From an uncultured Bacteroidota bacterium (GTDB taxonomy: Bacteria > Bacteroidota > Bacteroidia > NS11-12g > UBA9320), in contig CAJXLR010000031.1 in NCBI GenBank assembly GCA_913056425.1, forward strand, positions 1 to 11,548: a stretch of 11,548 nucleotides of DNA. Reading direction: 5' to 3'. Of the stretch, positions 1 through 7,071 are shown one piece after another. Position 1 is the first letter of the stretch. Every line of letters begins with the position of its first letter. The notes beneath the pieces were generated by a model, which saw nothing but the letters and a program-made list of their open reading frames with translations, was not told the DNA's origin and ran no database searches. The translations under genes were made by a program, and so were the position numbers.

Positions 1-1
1 C

Positions 2-2188
2 AAATTTCAAGGCGCTGAAATAAAGAACGTGCTGGGATTCTTAACCGACTTTAGCGAACACCTTACGCCAATAGTGCTCGATTTCAACTACCGATCCACT
101 CAGAAAATATTGAATGTATCGAAGGCATTAATTGAGAACAATTCGGAGCGACTCATCAATTACATCCCACATTTGGAGAAAAACCTCCAAGCTCAGCGTC
201 AAGATTTAGACCGCGAGACTCCAGTGCGTATTGCGCAATTTGACCATCCTGTACACGAGGCGTTATGGATTCATCAAGAAATAAAAAACCTATTAGCTCG
301 TGGGGCTCAACCAAGTGACATCGCAATACTCTACGCAAAACACAAACACGCAGACGTGATTGGAAAGATTCTTCACGAGGAAAACGTACCCGTTTACTAC
401 AAGCGAGCAGAGAATGTTTTGGAATCCATTCCTGTGAAACAAATTCTGTCAGTAGTGCAGTTCTTGGTTCTGGAGCTGAACCAAAGCTTCAGCGGGGGTA
501 CGGATCTATTTGAAATATTACACTATCCGGGAATTGGAATCAAACCTATACACATAGCCCAACTTTCAAGATATGTGGGTAGTCCAGAAAACCGAGACCT
601 AACCCTACGTGCTCTAATTTCTGACGAAGAGTCATTAAGCAAATTCAAATTCCTGAATGATGAGACGACCGCACACATATATAATGTGTCAACGGACTTG
701 GAAAACTTGATTTCACGAACCTCTGTTCAATCAACTTACCAGACCATATTTGACATTGTAGATTTCCTCAAACTAACCGGAGAAGCATTTCAAACCAGCC
801 AATATGGGTTTACGCTTGAGTGTATATCCAGTTTTCTCGATTTCGTTGAATCGGAATCAAACAAAGGCTTGTCAAGTCTTGAAGAACTTTTGACCAAGGT
901 TCAATTGCTTGACAGCCATCACATCCGAATTCCCAAAGATCGCATTGTATACGAGGAAAAAGGTGTGCAACTGATAACCGCGCATTCCAGTAAAGGACTG
1001 GAGTTTAAACATGTTTTTGTGCTTCAATGTGCACAAAACGCATGGGAAAAGGAACGTTCCTTTAATCACTCTTTTAACTGGAAACAAATAAGTGACTCGA
1101 CCAAGTCAGATGACGGTATTGAAGAAAAAAGGCGCTTGTTTTATGTCGCGATGACCAGGGCCGAACAGAGTCTCACATTGAGTTATTCCACTACAAGCGG
1201 TAATGATAAAGAAGTATCTCGATCACAATTCCTTGACGAAATTGAGAACCATCCGGATGTTGCCTTCCTTAAACCTGCAATTGGAAGTCAAGTATCTGCA
1301 AACCGGCTGGTACAATTGCTTTCAAAACCGAAATCCCATGAGATTAATCTTATTGATGAATCAAGTCTTGACTCATTTTTAGCTAACTATAAATTAAGCG
1401 CGAGTCATCTTAATCAATACATCGAGTGTCCCACTGCCTTCTACTTTAAGTATGTATTGCGCGTCCCTGCCCGAAAAAATGTGTACATGAGTTTTGGAAT
1501 TGCAGTTCACAAAGCACTGGAGTTGACCATATCAAAACGAGAAGATCCTGAGTTCTTTAATGCACGCACAATGAGCAAAATCTACTCGAGCCAACTGGAT
1601 AAATACAGAGCGGTTTATTCCGAGCAAGAATTTAAAGACTTTCAAAGCCTAGGGCAGAACATCTTAGGAAGGTTTTTTGAAGCTCGAAAAAATGAGTGGT
1701 CGACCACTGACACGATAAAAACTGAATTGGACATCGACCAAGTTGAGATAAATGGTGTACCCATCAAAGGCAAATTAGACCTCGTAGAGATTGACGAAAT
1801 GAGTGCTCGAGTGGTTGACTTCAAAACGGGAGACCCTAAAAACGCCAAGAGTAAGATGAAGCCACCCAAAGAAGATGCTACAACTCAGGATTCAATTATC
1901 GCCCAATACGGTGGTAGTTACTGGAGGCAAACAATGTTTTATGCATTACTGGTAAACTACGATAAAACAAGTGCTCTTAAAATGCGAAGTGGTTCGATGG
2001 ACTTTGTAGAGCCTTCCGAAGACGAAACCTTTATTAACTATGAAGTTTTTATCGATCAAGATGGACTGGAAACAATAACCCAGATGGTAGAGTGGGCTTA
2101 CGAACAAATCATGACAAAACAATTCAGTCACGGTTGTATGGAGGACACGTGCGAATGGTGCCAGTTTACAACCAACTACTACAAGTAA
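2..2188 (+). CDS. UvrD/Rep-family DNA helicase with C-terminal RecB/AddB-type PD-(D/E)XK nuclease, 5' partial
   Basis: This is the C-terminal part of a superfamily 1A helicase-nuclease, expected to unwind and cut DNA ends during recombination repair. The frame is open from base 2, and the FQGAE at visible residues 2-6 matches helicase motif III, so the GTG at 29 is not the true start. The Walker A and B motifs lie left of the window. Visible helicase motifs are IV (LDFNYRST, residues 26-33), V (GVQLITAHSSKGLEF, 321-335) and VI (EEKRRLFYVAMTRAE, 374-388). The nuclease domain has FGIAVHKALE with His503, GKLD with Asp593, DFK at 606-608 and QxxxY with Gln643 and Tyr647. Cys476 plus Cys712-x4-Cys717-x2-Cys720 give the one-plus-three cysteine layout of the AddB-type Fe-S cluster. 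The catalytic residues look intact. The fusion resembles AddB or mycobacterial AdnA/AdnB, but the exact orthologue cannot be settled without the missing N-terminus. nfu follows after 54 bases under its own promoter. Confidence 0.9.
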   Translation, partial: KFQGAEIKNVLGFLTDFSEHLTPIVLDFNYRSTQKILNVSKALIENNSERLINYIPHLEKNLQAQRQDLDRETPVRIAQFDHPVHEALWIHQEIKNLLARGAQPSDIAILYAKHKHADVIGKILHEENVPVYYKRAENVLESIPVKQILSVVQFLVLELNQSFSGGTDLFEILHYPGIGIKPIHIAQLSRYVGSPENRDLTLRALISDEESLSKFKFLNDETTAHIYNVSTDLENLISRTSVQSTYQTIFDIVDFLKLTGEAFQTSQYGFTLECISSFLDFVESESNKGLSSLEELLTKVQLLDSHHIRIPKDRIVYEEKGVQLITAHSSKGLEFKHVFVLQCAQNAWEKERSFNHSFNWKQISDSTKSDDGIEEKRRLFYVAMTRAEQSLTLSYSTTSGNDKEVSRSQFLDEIENHPDVAFLKPAIGSQVSANRLVQLLSKPKSHEINLIDESSLDSFLANYKLSASHLNQYIECPTAFYFKYVLRVPARKNVYMSFGIAVHKALELTISKREDPEFFNARTMSKIYSSQLDKYRAVYSEQEFKDFQSLGQNILGRFFEARKNEWSTTDTIKTELDIDQVEINGVPIKGKLDLVEIDEMSARVVDFKTGDPKNAKSKMKPPKEDATTQDSIIAQYGGSYWRQTMFYALLVNYDKTSALKMRSGSMDFVEPSEDETFINYEVFIDQDGLETITQMVEWAYEQIMTKQFSHGCMEDTCEWCQFTTNYYK

Positions 2189-2216
2189 ACGCAAACATTA
2201 AGTACAAGTCATTGGT

Positions 2217-2224
2217 TACCTTTG
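2217..2224 (+). promoter_or_regulatory. Bacteroidota -7 promoter element (TACCTTTG) upstream of nfu
   Basis: The bases TACCTTTG match the Bacteroidota housekeeping -7 consensus TAnnTTTG exactly and end 18 bases before the ATG at 2243. I see no good -33 TTG at the usual distance. The element overlaps the alternative TTG start at 2222, which would then lie upstream of the transcript start. This supports the ATG at 2243 as the real start. Confidence 0.55.
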
Positions 2225-2242
2225 TACCGTAAAAACACGAAA

Positions 2243-2812
2243 ATGACTATTGACGAACTTGTAACCATATATTCCGAAGCGACTCCAAACCCAGAGTCAA
2301 TGAAGTTTGTGTCAAACAAAATGATTTTGGCCAACGATAGTGTTGATTTCCGATCAAAAGACAAAGTGAAAGATGCCCCACTCGCTAAAGCTCTGTTTGA
2401 GTTCCCATACGTGAAGGGTGTATTCATCATGAACAATTTTGTAAGCATCACGAAATCAGAAGATTATCAGTGGTTCGACGTAATTCCTACGTTGAAAAAA
2501 TTCATCCAGGAATACCTACAAGAGGGGAAAGAAGTTGTTTTGGCAAAAAAGGTTGTAGAGCTAACCGATGAAGAGGAGACTGAAGTGGTTCGCAAAATCA
2601 AGCAACTTTTAGATGACCACGTAAAACCTGCTGTTGAAATGGACGGTGGCGCAATTACTTTCAAAAGCTTTGAAAACGGTATTGTTAATGTGGTAATGAA
2701 AGGCTCTTGCAGTGGATGTCCCTCTAGCACAATGACCTTAAAGGCAGGAATTGAAAACTTGCTAAAACGAATGGTCCCTGAAGTTGAAGCTGTAGAAGCT
2801 GAAGCTGGATAA
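2243..2812 (+). CDS. Nfu-type iron-sulfur cluster carrier (Nfu_N plus NifU C-terminal domain)
   Basis: This 189-residue cytosolic protein probably carries a [4Fe-4S] cluster from the SUF scaffold to apo-enzymes. Residues about 5-90 form an Nfu_N domain (EATPNPESMKF near the start, then FPYVKGVFIMNNFVSITK). Residues about 105-185 form the NifU C-terminal domain, with VKPAVEMDGGAITF followed by GSCSGCPSS, whose CxxC is Cys156 and Cys159. This pair binds the cluster between two subunits. The IscU-like and ferredoxin-like domains of full-length NifU are absent, so it is an Nfu/NfuA-type carrier. I chose the ATG at 2243 over an in-frame TTG at 2222 because the TTG lies inside the promoter -7 element and the conserved domain does not need the extra residues. 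It converges with the T9SS type B gene, 1 base separating the stop codons. The family assignment is secure. The client proteins are unknown. Confidence 0.93.
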   Translation: MTIDELVTIYSEATPNPESMKFVSNKMILANDSVDFRSKDKVKDAPLAKALFEFPYVKGVFIMNNFVSITKSEDYQWFDVIPTLKKFIQEYLQEGKEVVLAKKVVELTDEEETEVVRKIKQLLDDHVKPAVEMDGGAITFKSFENGIVNVVMKGSCSGCPSSTMTLKAGIENLLKRMVPEVEAVEAEAG

Positions 2813-2818
2813 TCTAGC
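2804..2818. other. Imperfect palindrome over the convergent stop codons of nfu and the T9SS type B gene
   Basis: GCT-G-GAT-A-ATC-T-AGC reads as a near-perfect inverted repeat about base 2811, with one G:T pair. It contains the TAA of nfu (2810-2812) and the TAG of the opposing gene (2814-2816). The centre is too tight to fold fully as a hairpin and no good T-tract follows, so its value as a terminator is doubtful. It is noted because the other convergent junction in this window is also palindromic. Confidence 0.25.
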
Positions 2819-4742
2819 GAGTTAGCGTCAACGTACCTTTCTGATAACGTTTTAAATCTGGCAAGCACGGTGTATCTACTCGTGCGTACCACATGTATAC
2901 TCCCGGCTCAGCTGGCACACCGTTGTATGTCCCATCCCATTTCTGGTTTATATAAGTTGTTCGGAACACGCGTTCGCCCCAGCGGTTGTATACGTTAATT
3001 TCAAAATCGTCGACCTCAGAAAGCCCCATTGCAATACCAAATGTCTCATTTAAATCATCACCGTTGGGACTGAATGCATTTGGCACATAGTACTCCAAAC
3101 CTTCTGATAGGTAAACCACACGGCACTCATCTGACGCAACGAAGTCACAAATTTTATCGCGGACGGTGACTGAATAATCCCCTGCCTCATTAACTCGGAT
3201 GGCACCAACTTTATCACCCGTGTTCCAGGTTACGTCGTACGTTGACGTGTCATTAATCTGAGTGGTCAAGCGTACTTCTTGTACGTTACAATAAATCAGC
3301 TCCGGAGGGCCAATATTTACATCCAAGTCGGTACGGTTGGTAACCGTAATTGTATCATAGGCATGGCAAACTCCATCGTCTAAACGGAGCCAATAGGCGC
3401 CTGGAGATGTAATACGTCGTATACCTGATTTTGAGCCATCATCCCACGTAAAGTCGTCTCCATTTCGATCCGGTCTGATGTTAAAATCAACATATCCACA
3501 GATAATTGTGTCGGCTCCCAGCGAAAAATGAGGCACCGGAAGAGAATCGAGCAAGATGGTGTCACGAGCAAAGCAACCCTGTCGTCCTACTTCCACCCAG
3601 TACTCACCTGGTTTCTTTGCGTGTATTGTTTTTGTGGAATCTCCGGTTGACCACAAGTACGTGTCAAATACCCGATTTGCAATACCCAAGTTCTGGTCAA
3701 CTTCATTCCCACAAATAATGGTATCCTCACCCAAGTTGATTGGACGGATTGCCGGATAAATAACTACCTCATCCTTAAAGCTTCCGCATTCGGTGAAAAT
3801 TTCGACCGTGTACTTACCGTATCCGCTTACCTGAATTTGTTGTGTCCGCTCACCCGTAGACCAAAGAACGTCACGAGTAGGATGGCCGGCATCCAGTGTT
3901 TGAATAAAATTACTGGAGCAAAAAGCCGTATCCGAGCCCAAACCCGTTTTGTGCTTAAAACTTTTACTACCGATAAAGACCCAAGAGTCCAAGTCCGGAT
4001 CACCCACGTCACTTATCATAAGTTTTATCGTGTACCATTTACACGCTTCCAACTTCAAATCTGCCTTGAGAACAACAGTTTGTGCATTGTGCTGTAGATA
4101 TTTGTAAGAGCGAGAAGACGTATCATCGTTCATCTGGAAATACGCTGTGTTCCGCTTGTGATTAACGTTGTCAATGGTTACTTCCACATTACTCCCTGGA
4201 ATCTTTGCAACGTTCTGCTCCCCGGTGATTCCCGGACCTGAAATGTAGAAACCAAACACGTCGTTAAAGTTCCTATCCACATATTTGATGTATTCTTCGG
4301 AGGAAAATATGTACTTAAATTCGACTTCAGAAGTCTGGGGTTTAAAATCAAATTCGAGAACTGCCGCATCGAATGTTGTCGTTCCCGTAATCTTCTGCAA
4401 TGTTGGATTACCCGGGTAACCCAAGTCCTTCGTATTGCTTTCGGTATTATTAGGCCCCTTACATTCGGTCGCCACTCCTGACGATAGAATTATACCTTTA
4501 TCTAGGCCTAATTCACAGCTATCTCCATTCTCAAAAAGAGCTATGGCTCTTGGATGTCCAGTGTATTTAATGTTGTTTGTTTCTACACCATCGCCAACCA
4601 ATACGTTTCCAACCAGCACCTTGGCTGTAAACCCTTCGCCCACGATTAATTGTGCAAAAGAATTGTGACCAAGCATTGAAAGCAAAGCGATAAAGAGACC
4701 TGACCTGAGCGGCCGTTTGATATAAGTGGCGAGTGCGGTCAC
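2814..4742 (-). CDS. Secreted T9SS type B protein with choice-of-anchor L domain and four Ig-like repeats
   Basis: This 642-residue protein should cross the inner membrane by Sec and the outer membrane by T9SS, to be attached at the cell surface or released. Residues 1-30 are a signal peptide (KRPLR, then GLFIALLSMLG, cleavage near SFA-Q). Residues about 31-265 resemble the choice-of-anchor L domain. Four units of roughly 65-73 residues follow (about 268-332, 336-402, 407-470 and 475-547), each with an early Cys, a Trp before a Gly in a WSTG-like motif, a G-x-Y motif and a later Cys. Residues 551-642 are the gliding-motility-associated C-terminal domain (VPNAFSPNGDD, then VYNRWGERVF, WDGTYNG, and the final KGTLTLTR). 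The start is a GTG. An in-frame TAA lies three codons upstream, and the first ATG falls inside the signal peptide. The specific role is unknown: adhesin or surface-scaffold function is inference, and no catalytic domain is recognised. Confidence 0.92.
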   Translation of the reverse strand: MTALATYIKRPLRSGLFIALLSMLGHNSFAQLIVGEGFTAKVLVGNVLVGDGVETNNIKYTGHPRAIALFENGDSCELGLDKGIILSSGVATECKGPNNTESNTKDLGYPGNPTLQKITGTTTFDAAVLEFDFKPQTSEVEFKYIFSSEEYIKYVDRNFNDVFGFYISGPGITGEQNVAKIPGSNVEVTIDNVNHKRNTAYFQMNDDTSSRSYKYLQHNAQTVVLKADLKLEACKWYTIKLMISDVGDPDLDSWVFIGSKSFKHKTGLGSDTAFCSSNFIQTLDAGHPTRDVLWSTGERTQQIQVSGYGKYTVEIFTECGSFKDEVVIYPAIRPINLGEDTIICGNEVDQNLGIANRVFDTYLWSTGDSTKTIHAKKPGEYWVEVGRQGCFARDTILLDSLPVPHFSLGADTIICGYVDFNIRPDRNGDDFTWDDGSKSGIRRITSPGAYWLRLDDGVCHAYDTITVTNRTDLDVNIGPPELIYCNVQEVRLTTQINDTSTYDVTWNTGDKVGAIRVNEAGDYSVTVRDKICDFVASDECRVVYLSEGLEYYVPNAFSPNGDDLNETFGIAMGLSEVDDFEINVYNRWGERVFRTTYINQKWDGTYNGVPAEPGVYMWYARVDTPCLPDLKRYQKGTLTLTR

Positions 4743-4778
4743 CGATGTTTAGTCGTTTGTAGCAGAACGTATTCTAAA

Positions 4779-4786
4779 CAAATTTA
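4779..4786 (-). promoter_or_regulatory. Bacteroidota -7 promoter element (TAAATTTG) upstream of the T9SS type B gene
   Basis: Read on the - strand, TAAATTTG matches TAnnTTTG exactly and ends 36 bases before the GTG start at 4742. A TTTG lies 14 bases further upstream (complement of 4801-4804), closer than the usual -33 spacing, so that half is weak. It supports a short leader and the GTG start. Confidence 0.5.
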
Positions 4787-4890
4787 GGTCTTTGCTGGGT
4801 CAAAAAAATGACACCTTTTGATTCATTTATCCTTAGGCTCTTCGTGAATGTTGCTTTTTTTCATCATCTTGCGTTTTTAAATTGATTGAA

Positions 4891-5556
4891 ATGAAAAACG
4901 TACTGAGTCTTATTGTACTGATGTTTATGTGTGGCGGAGTATCTGCACAGATAGTTTGGGAGGATGCTGTAGCTGACACGGCTAGAGGGTTTGAAACCGA
5001 AGACGACATTGAAACGCATAACAAAGTTACATTTACGACACCGGGTACATATCGTTGGGTACGTACGTTTTCTTCCCCATGTGGTGTTCAGTCTGCTATC
5101 TGCGACAAGAATACATGTTATCTTGAAACGACTGATTCCGCAAACTTTGACGTTGTAGCGAACGAGTCATTTGACATGATTGCGCATTTTTATCCTTTCG
5201 GCAACTGTTGTCCTCAAGGTGTTGACTTAACGCTTTACGTATTTAAAGTTGATGAGCCATCAGTAAACTCCACCATGAACTTCCATCTAGACCTTTGGTG
5301 TGCATCAGCAAATGTTGCAGAGCTTGAGTCAAATCCGTTCACGTTGAGTCCAAACCCTGCTACAAGTGAAATATCAATTTCGGGAGACTTGAGTGAAGTA
5401 TACGACGTAACCGTATCGGATTTAACTGGTAAAACGGTTGAAGTTAGTGAGATTGCTCCGGGTAAAATGAATGTTGCATTTCTTCCGAAAGGCACTTACC
5501 TCGTGACTGTATTAACCGAAAACGCGGTTTACACTCAAAGATTCTTGAAGCTCTAA
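4891..5556 (+). CDS. Small secreted T9SS type A protein with a six-cysteine N-terminal module
   Basis: This 221-residue protein should be exported by Sec then T9SS. Residues 1-20 are a signal peptide (MKNVLSLIVLMFMCGGVSAQ). The mature N-terminal module, about 21-140, looks beta-rich and has six cysteines at 64, 71, 76, 106, 107 and 137, including CDKNTCY at 71-77 and FYPFGNCCPQG at 100-110. They could form three disulfides. Residues about 149-221 are a type A sorting domain (LSPNPATSEISISG, then DLTGK, LPKGTYLVTV and the terminal QRFLKL). I recall similar VCDKNxCY modules in other Bacteroidota secreted proteins, but I cannot name a function. I prefer the ATG at 4891 to the in-frame TTG at 4882 because it gives a standard signal peptide. 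It diverges from the type B gene across about 148 bases and converges with the FadL-like gene. No clear -7 element is visible for it. Confidence 0.85.
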   Translation: MKNVLSLIVLMFMCGGVSAQIVWEDAVADTARGFETEDDIETHNKVTFTTPGTYRWVRTFSSPCGVQSAICDKNTCYLETTDSANFDVVANESFDMIAHFYPFGNCCPQGVDLTLYVFKVDEPSVNSTMNFHLDLWCASANVAELESNPFTLSPNPATSEISISGDLSEVYDVTVSDLTGKTVEVSEIAPGKMNVAFLPKGTYLVTVLTENAVYTQRFLKL

Positions 5557-5565
5557 GCTTAGAAT
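5541..5565. terminator. Candidate bidirectional hairpin over two convergent stop codons
   Basis: ATTCT (5541-5545) pairs with AGAAT (5561-5565), and inside it AAGCT (5548-5552) pairs with AGCTT (5556-5560) around the loop CTA, leaving TG as a bulge. Bases 5552-5563 (TCTAAGCTTAGA) are a perfect 12-base palindrome containing both TAA stops. The stem is AT-rich and no long T-tract follows, so termination is plausible but weakly supported. Confidence 0.35.
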
Positions 5566-7043
5566 TTGGTTGTCAATGTGAGCGTAAGCGCGTTACGGCG
5601 CAGCTTATTGCTTGCCACTGGAACTATCCCTTGATCAAGTGTATAAGGCTGGATCAATTCTGTTCCCATGCGTTGAACTAAAGCCAGGTCTAGAGCCCAA
5701 TTGTTGTCTTTAATTCCAACTCCGGTAGTTAGGAATGTGTTGGCCAGGTTGTTATCTATTGCATTACTGAGTGGACTTCCATATCGAGCAAAACCCGCTC
5801 TTAAACACACTACATTCATCACATACTCACCTCCCACCCGAACATTCACTGTACTATTGTATTTGCTGCTGATTACGTCATTTACCCCTTCAAACACGTA
5901 TGACGGTCTGAGTCTCATGGTAGAAAAATCAACAAAGTCGACATCTGCAGATACAAAGCCTTTGTTACCAAAGAGATAAGAACCACTCAATGTTGTACGC
6001 AAAGGACTTACAGTCTTGTATTCGTAGTTTCCTGTAAGCGTTTCGTAGGTGCCATTTGTGCCGTCATCGTATTGAACAAAGAGTTCGTCACCGTACTCAT
6101 CAGTTAACGTAAAGACAGTAGGTGTTTGTAGTGAAGCCCCGACTCTTACATTATCATTCGGTCTAACTATAACCCCAAGGTTACCACTTAATCCATAACC
6201 TCGTGTAGATAAGTCTCTATCGAGTTCCCAGAATGCCCAGTTGTTATCATTTACCGAAAGATCTGTTTCTGAGAATGTATTTGTCTCACGGTACCTAACC
6301 GTGGTAAGTTTAAAACCACCGCCTATGAATACCTTGTTCTCGTAATTAGATGCAAGGTGCATAGACAGCTCATTGGTTCCACCACTCGAAGTAATTATGT
6401 TTCGCTGTTGCAGTTCTCTCTGCATAGGGTCGATTGCTGCACCGTATGTTCTAGGTCCAACACTATCTATGAGATAAGCATCCCAAAACATTGTTGCTAA
6501 ACTGTAGTACCCTTGAACAAGTTCGTCATTCGTAGCTGCAAGTTGCCCCACAGACAACCCATTTGCAGTCTCGGCAAAGTAATCCAACATCGAACTTTGA
6601 TTGTTCGCCCCGCGATAATTTCGAACACCATTGAAGTTGTTAGTACGGTTCATGGACATGACAAAGTTGGTAATCACCCAACCTTTAGTGGCCGGTTTGC
6701 GATTGGTATACTTTCGATTGTGAAAAACCAAGCCTATGGAAGGTATTCCGAAACCGTAGTCAAAGTCTTTTCTCAACTCATCTCTGTATGTGATATTGGC
6801 TTTGGTGTTTGACATTCCTCCGCCTAAAACGAAGTAATTGGATCTGTACATTGCCAAGCCTGCGGGATTTATAGTAGCACTGGATAAGTCGGCACCCAGT
6901 GCACCAAAAGCTTCACCGGCACCAGCGGATCTGGCGTTTGAGAACCCTAGGTTTTGGGAGAATCTTAAAGCGTCTACGTCGCTCTGGGCTTGAATATTTT
7001 GGCAAGCGAATGCCACGATTACTGATATGAGTAACTTCTTCAT
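5559..7043 (-). CDS. OmpP1/FadL/TodX-like outer membrane transport barrel
   Basis: This 494-residue predicted outer membrane beta-barrel resembles the OmpP1/FadL/TodX group, which lets hydrophobic compounds such as long-chain fatty acids or aromatic hydrocarbons cross the outer membrane. Residues 1-20 are a signal peptide (MKKLLISVIVAFACQNIQAQ). The mature N-terminus has GFSNARSAGAGEAFGALGAD, then the family hallmark NPAGLAMY at 59-66. The remainder has many alternating amphipathic strands, among them SGNLGVIVRPNDNVRVGASL and TLSGSYLF, and it ends in LTLTTKF with the C-terminal Phe used in barrel assembly. The length suits the family. The ATG is followed directly by a Lys-Lys signal start. 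It lies 28 bases downstream of the lipoprotein gene on the same strand with no visible promoter in the gap, so the two are probably co-transcribed. The substrate cannot be read from sequence. Some Bacteroidota relatives are labelled hemin receptor or transporter, and I do not adopt that. Confidence 0.82.
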   Translation of the reverse strand: MKKLLISVIVAFACQNIQAQSDVDALRFSQNLGFSNARSAGAGEAFGALGADLSSATINPAGLAMYRSNYFVLGGGMSNTKANITYRDELRKDFDYGFGIPSIGLVFHNRKYTNRKPATKGWVITNFVMSMNRTNNFNGVRNYRGANNQSSMLDYFAETANGLSVGQLAATNDELVQGYYSLATMFWDAYLIDSVGPRTYGAAIDPMQRELQQRNIITSSGGTNELSMHLASNYENKVFIGGGFKLTTVRYRETNTFSETDLSVNDNNWAFWELDRDLSTRGYGLSGNLGVIVRPNDNVRVGASLQTPTVFTLTDEYGDELFVQYDDGTNGTYETLTGNYEYKTVSPLRTTLSGSYLFGNKGFVSADVDFVDFSTMRLRPSYVFEGVNDVISSKYNSTVNVRVGGEYVMNVVCLRAGFARYGSPLSNAIDNNLANTFLTTGVGIKDNNWALDLALVQRMGTELIQPYTLDQGIVPVASNKLRRNALTLTLTTKF

Positions 7044-7071
7044 GTTGCTATTATTAATTGGTTGGTGTTTC

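Noticed and set aside
2222..2242. TTG at 2222 as an earlier start for nfu.
   Set aside because: It sits inside the exact -7 promoter element and adds residues with no match to the Nfu_N domain.
2830..2853. Possible nfu terminator hairpin: AACGT (2830-2834) with ACGTT (2847-2851), followed by T residues.
   Set aside because: The stem is only 5 base pairs with a 12-base loop, and it lies inside the opposing coding region. This could easily be chance.
2467..2892. 141-codon frame antisense to nfu that overlaps the end of the T9SS type B gene.
   Set aside because: nfu has strong family motifs in its own frame. The antisense product is Ser/Thr-rich with no recognisable domain.
4882..4890. TTG at 4882 as an earlier start for the small T9SS protein.
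   Set aside because: The ATG at 4891 gives a standard Lys-containing signal peptide; the earlier start only adds an acidic residue before it.
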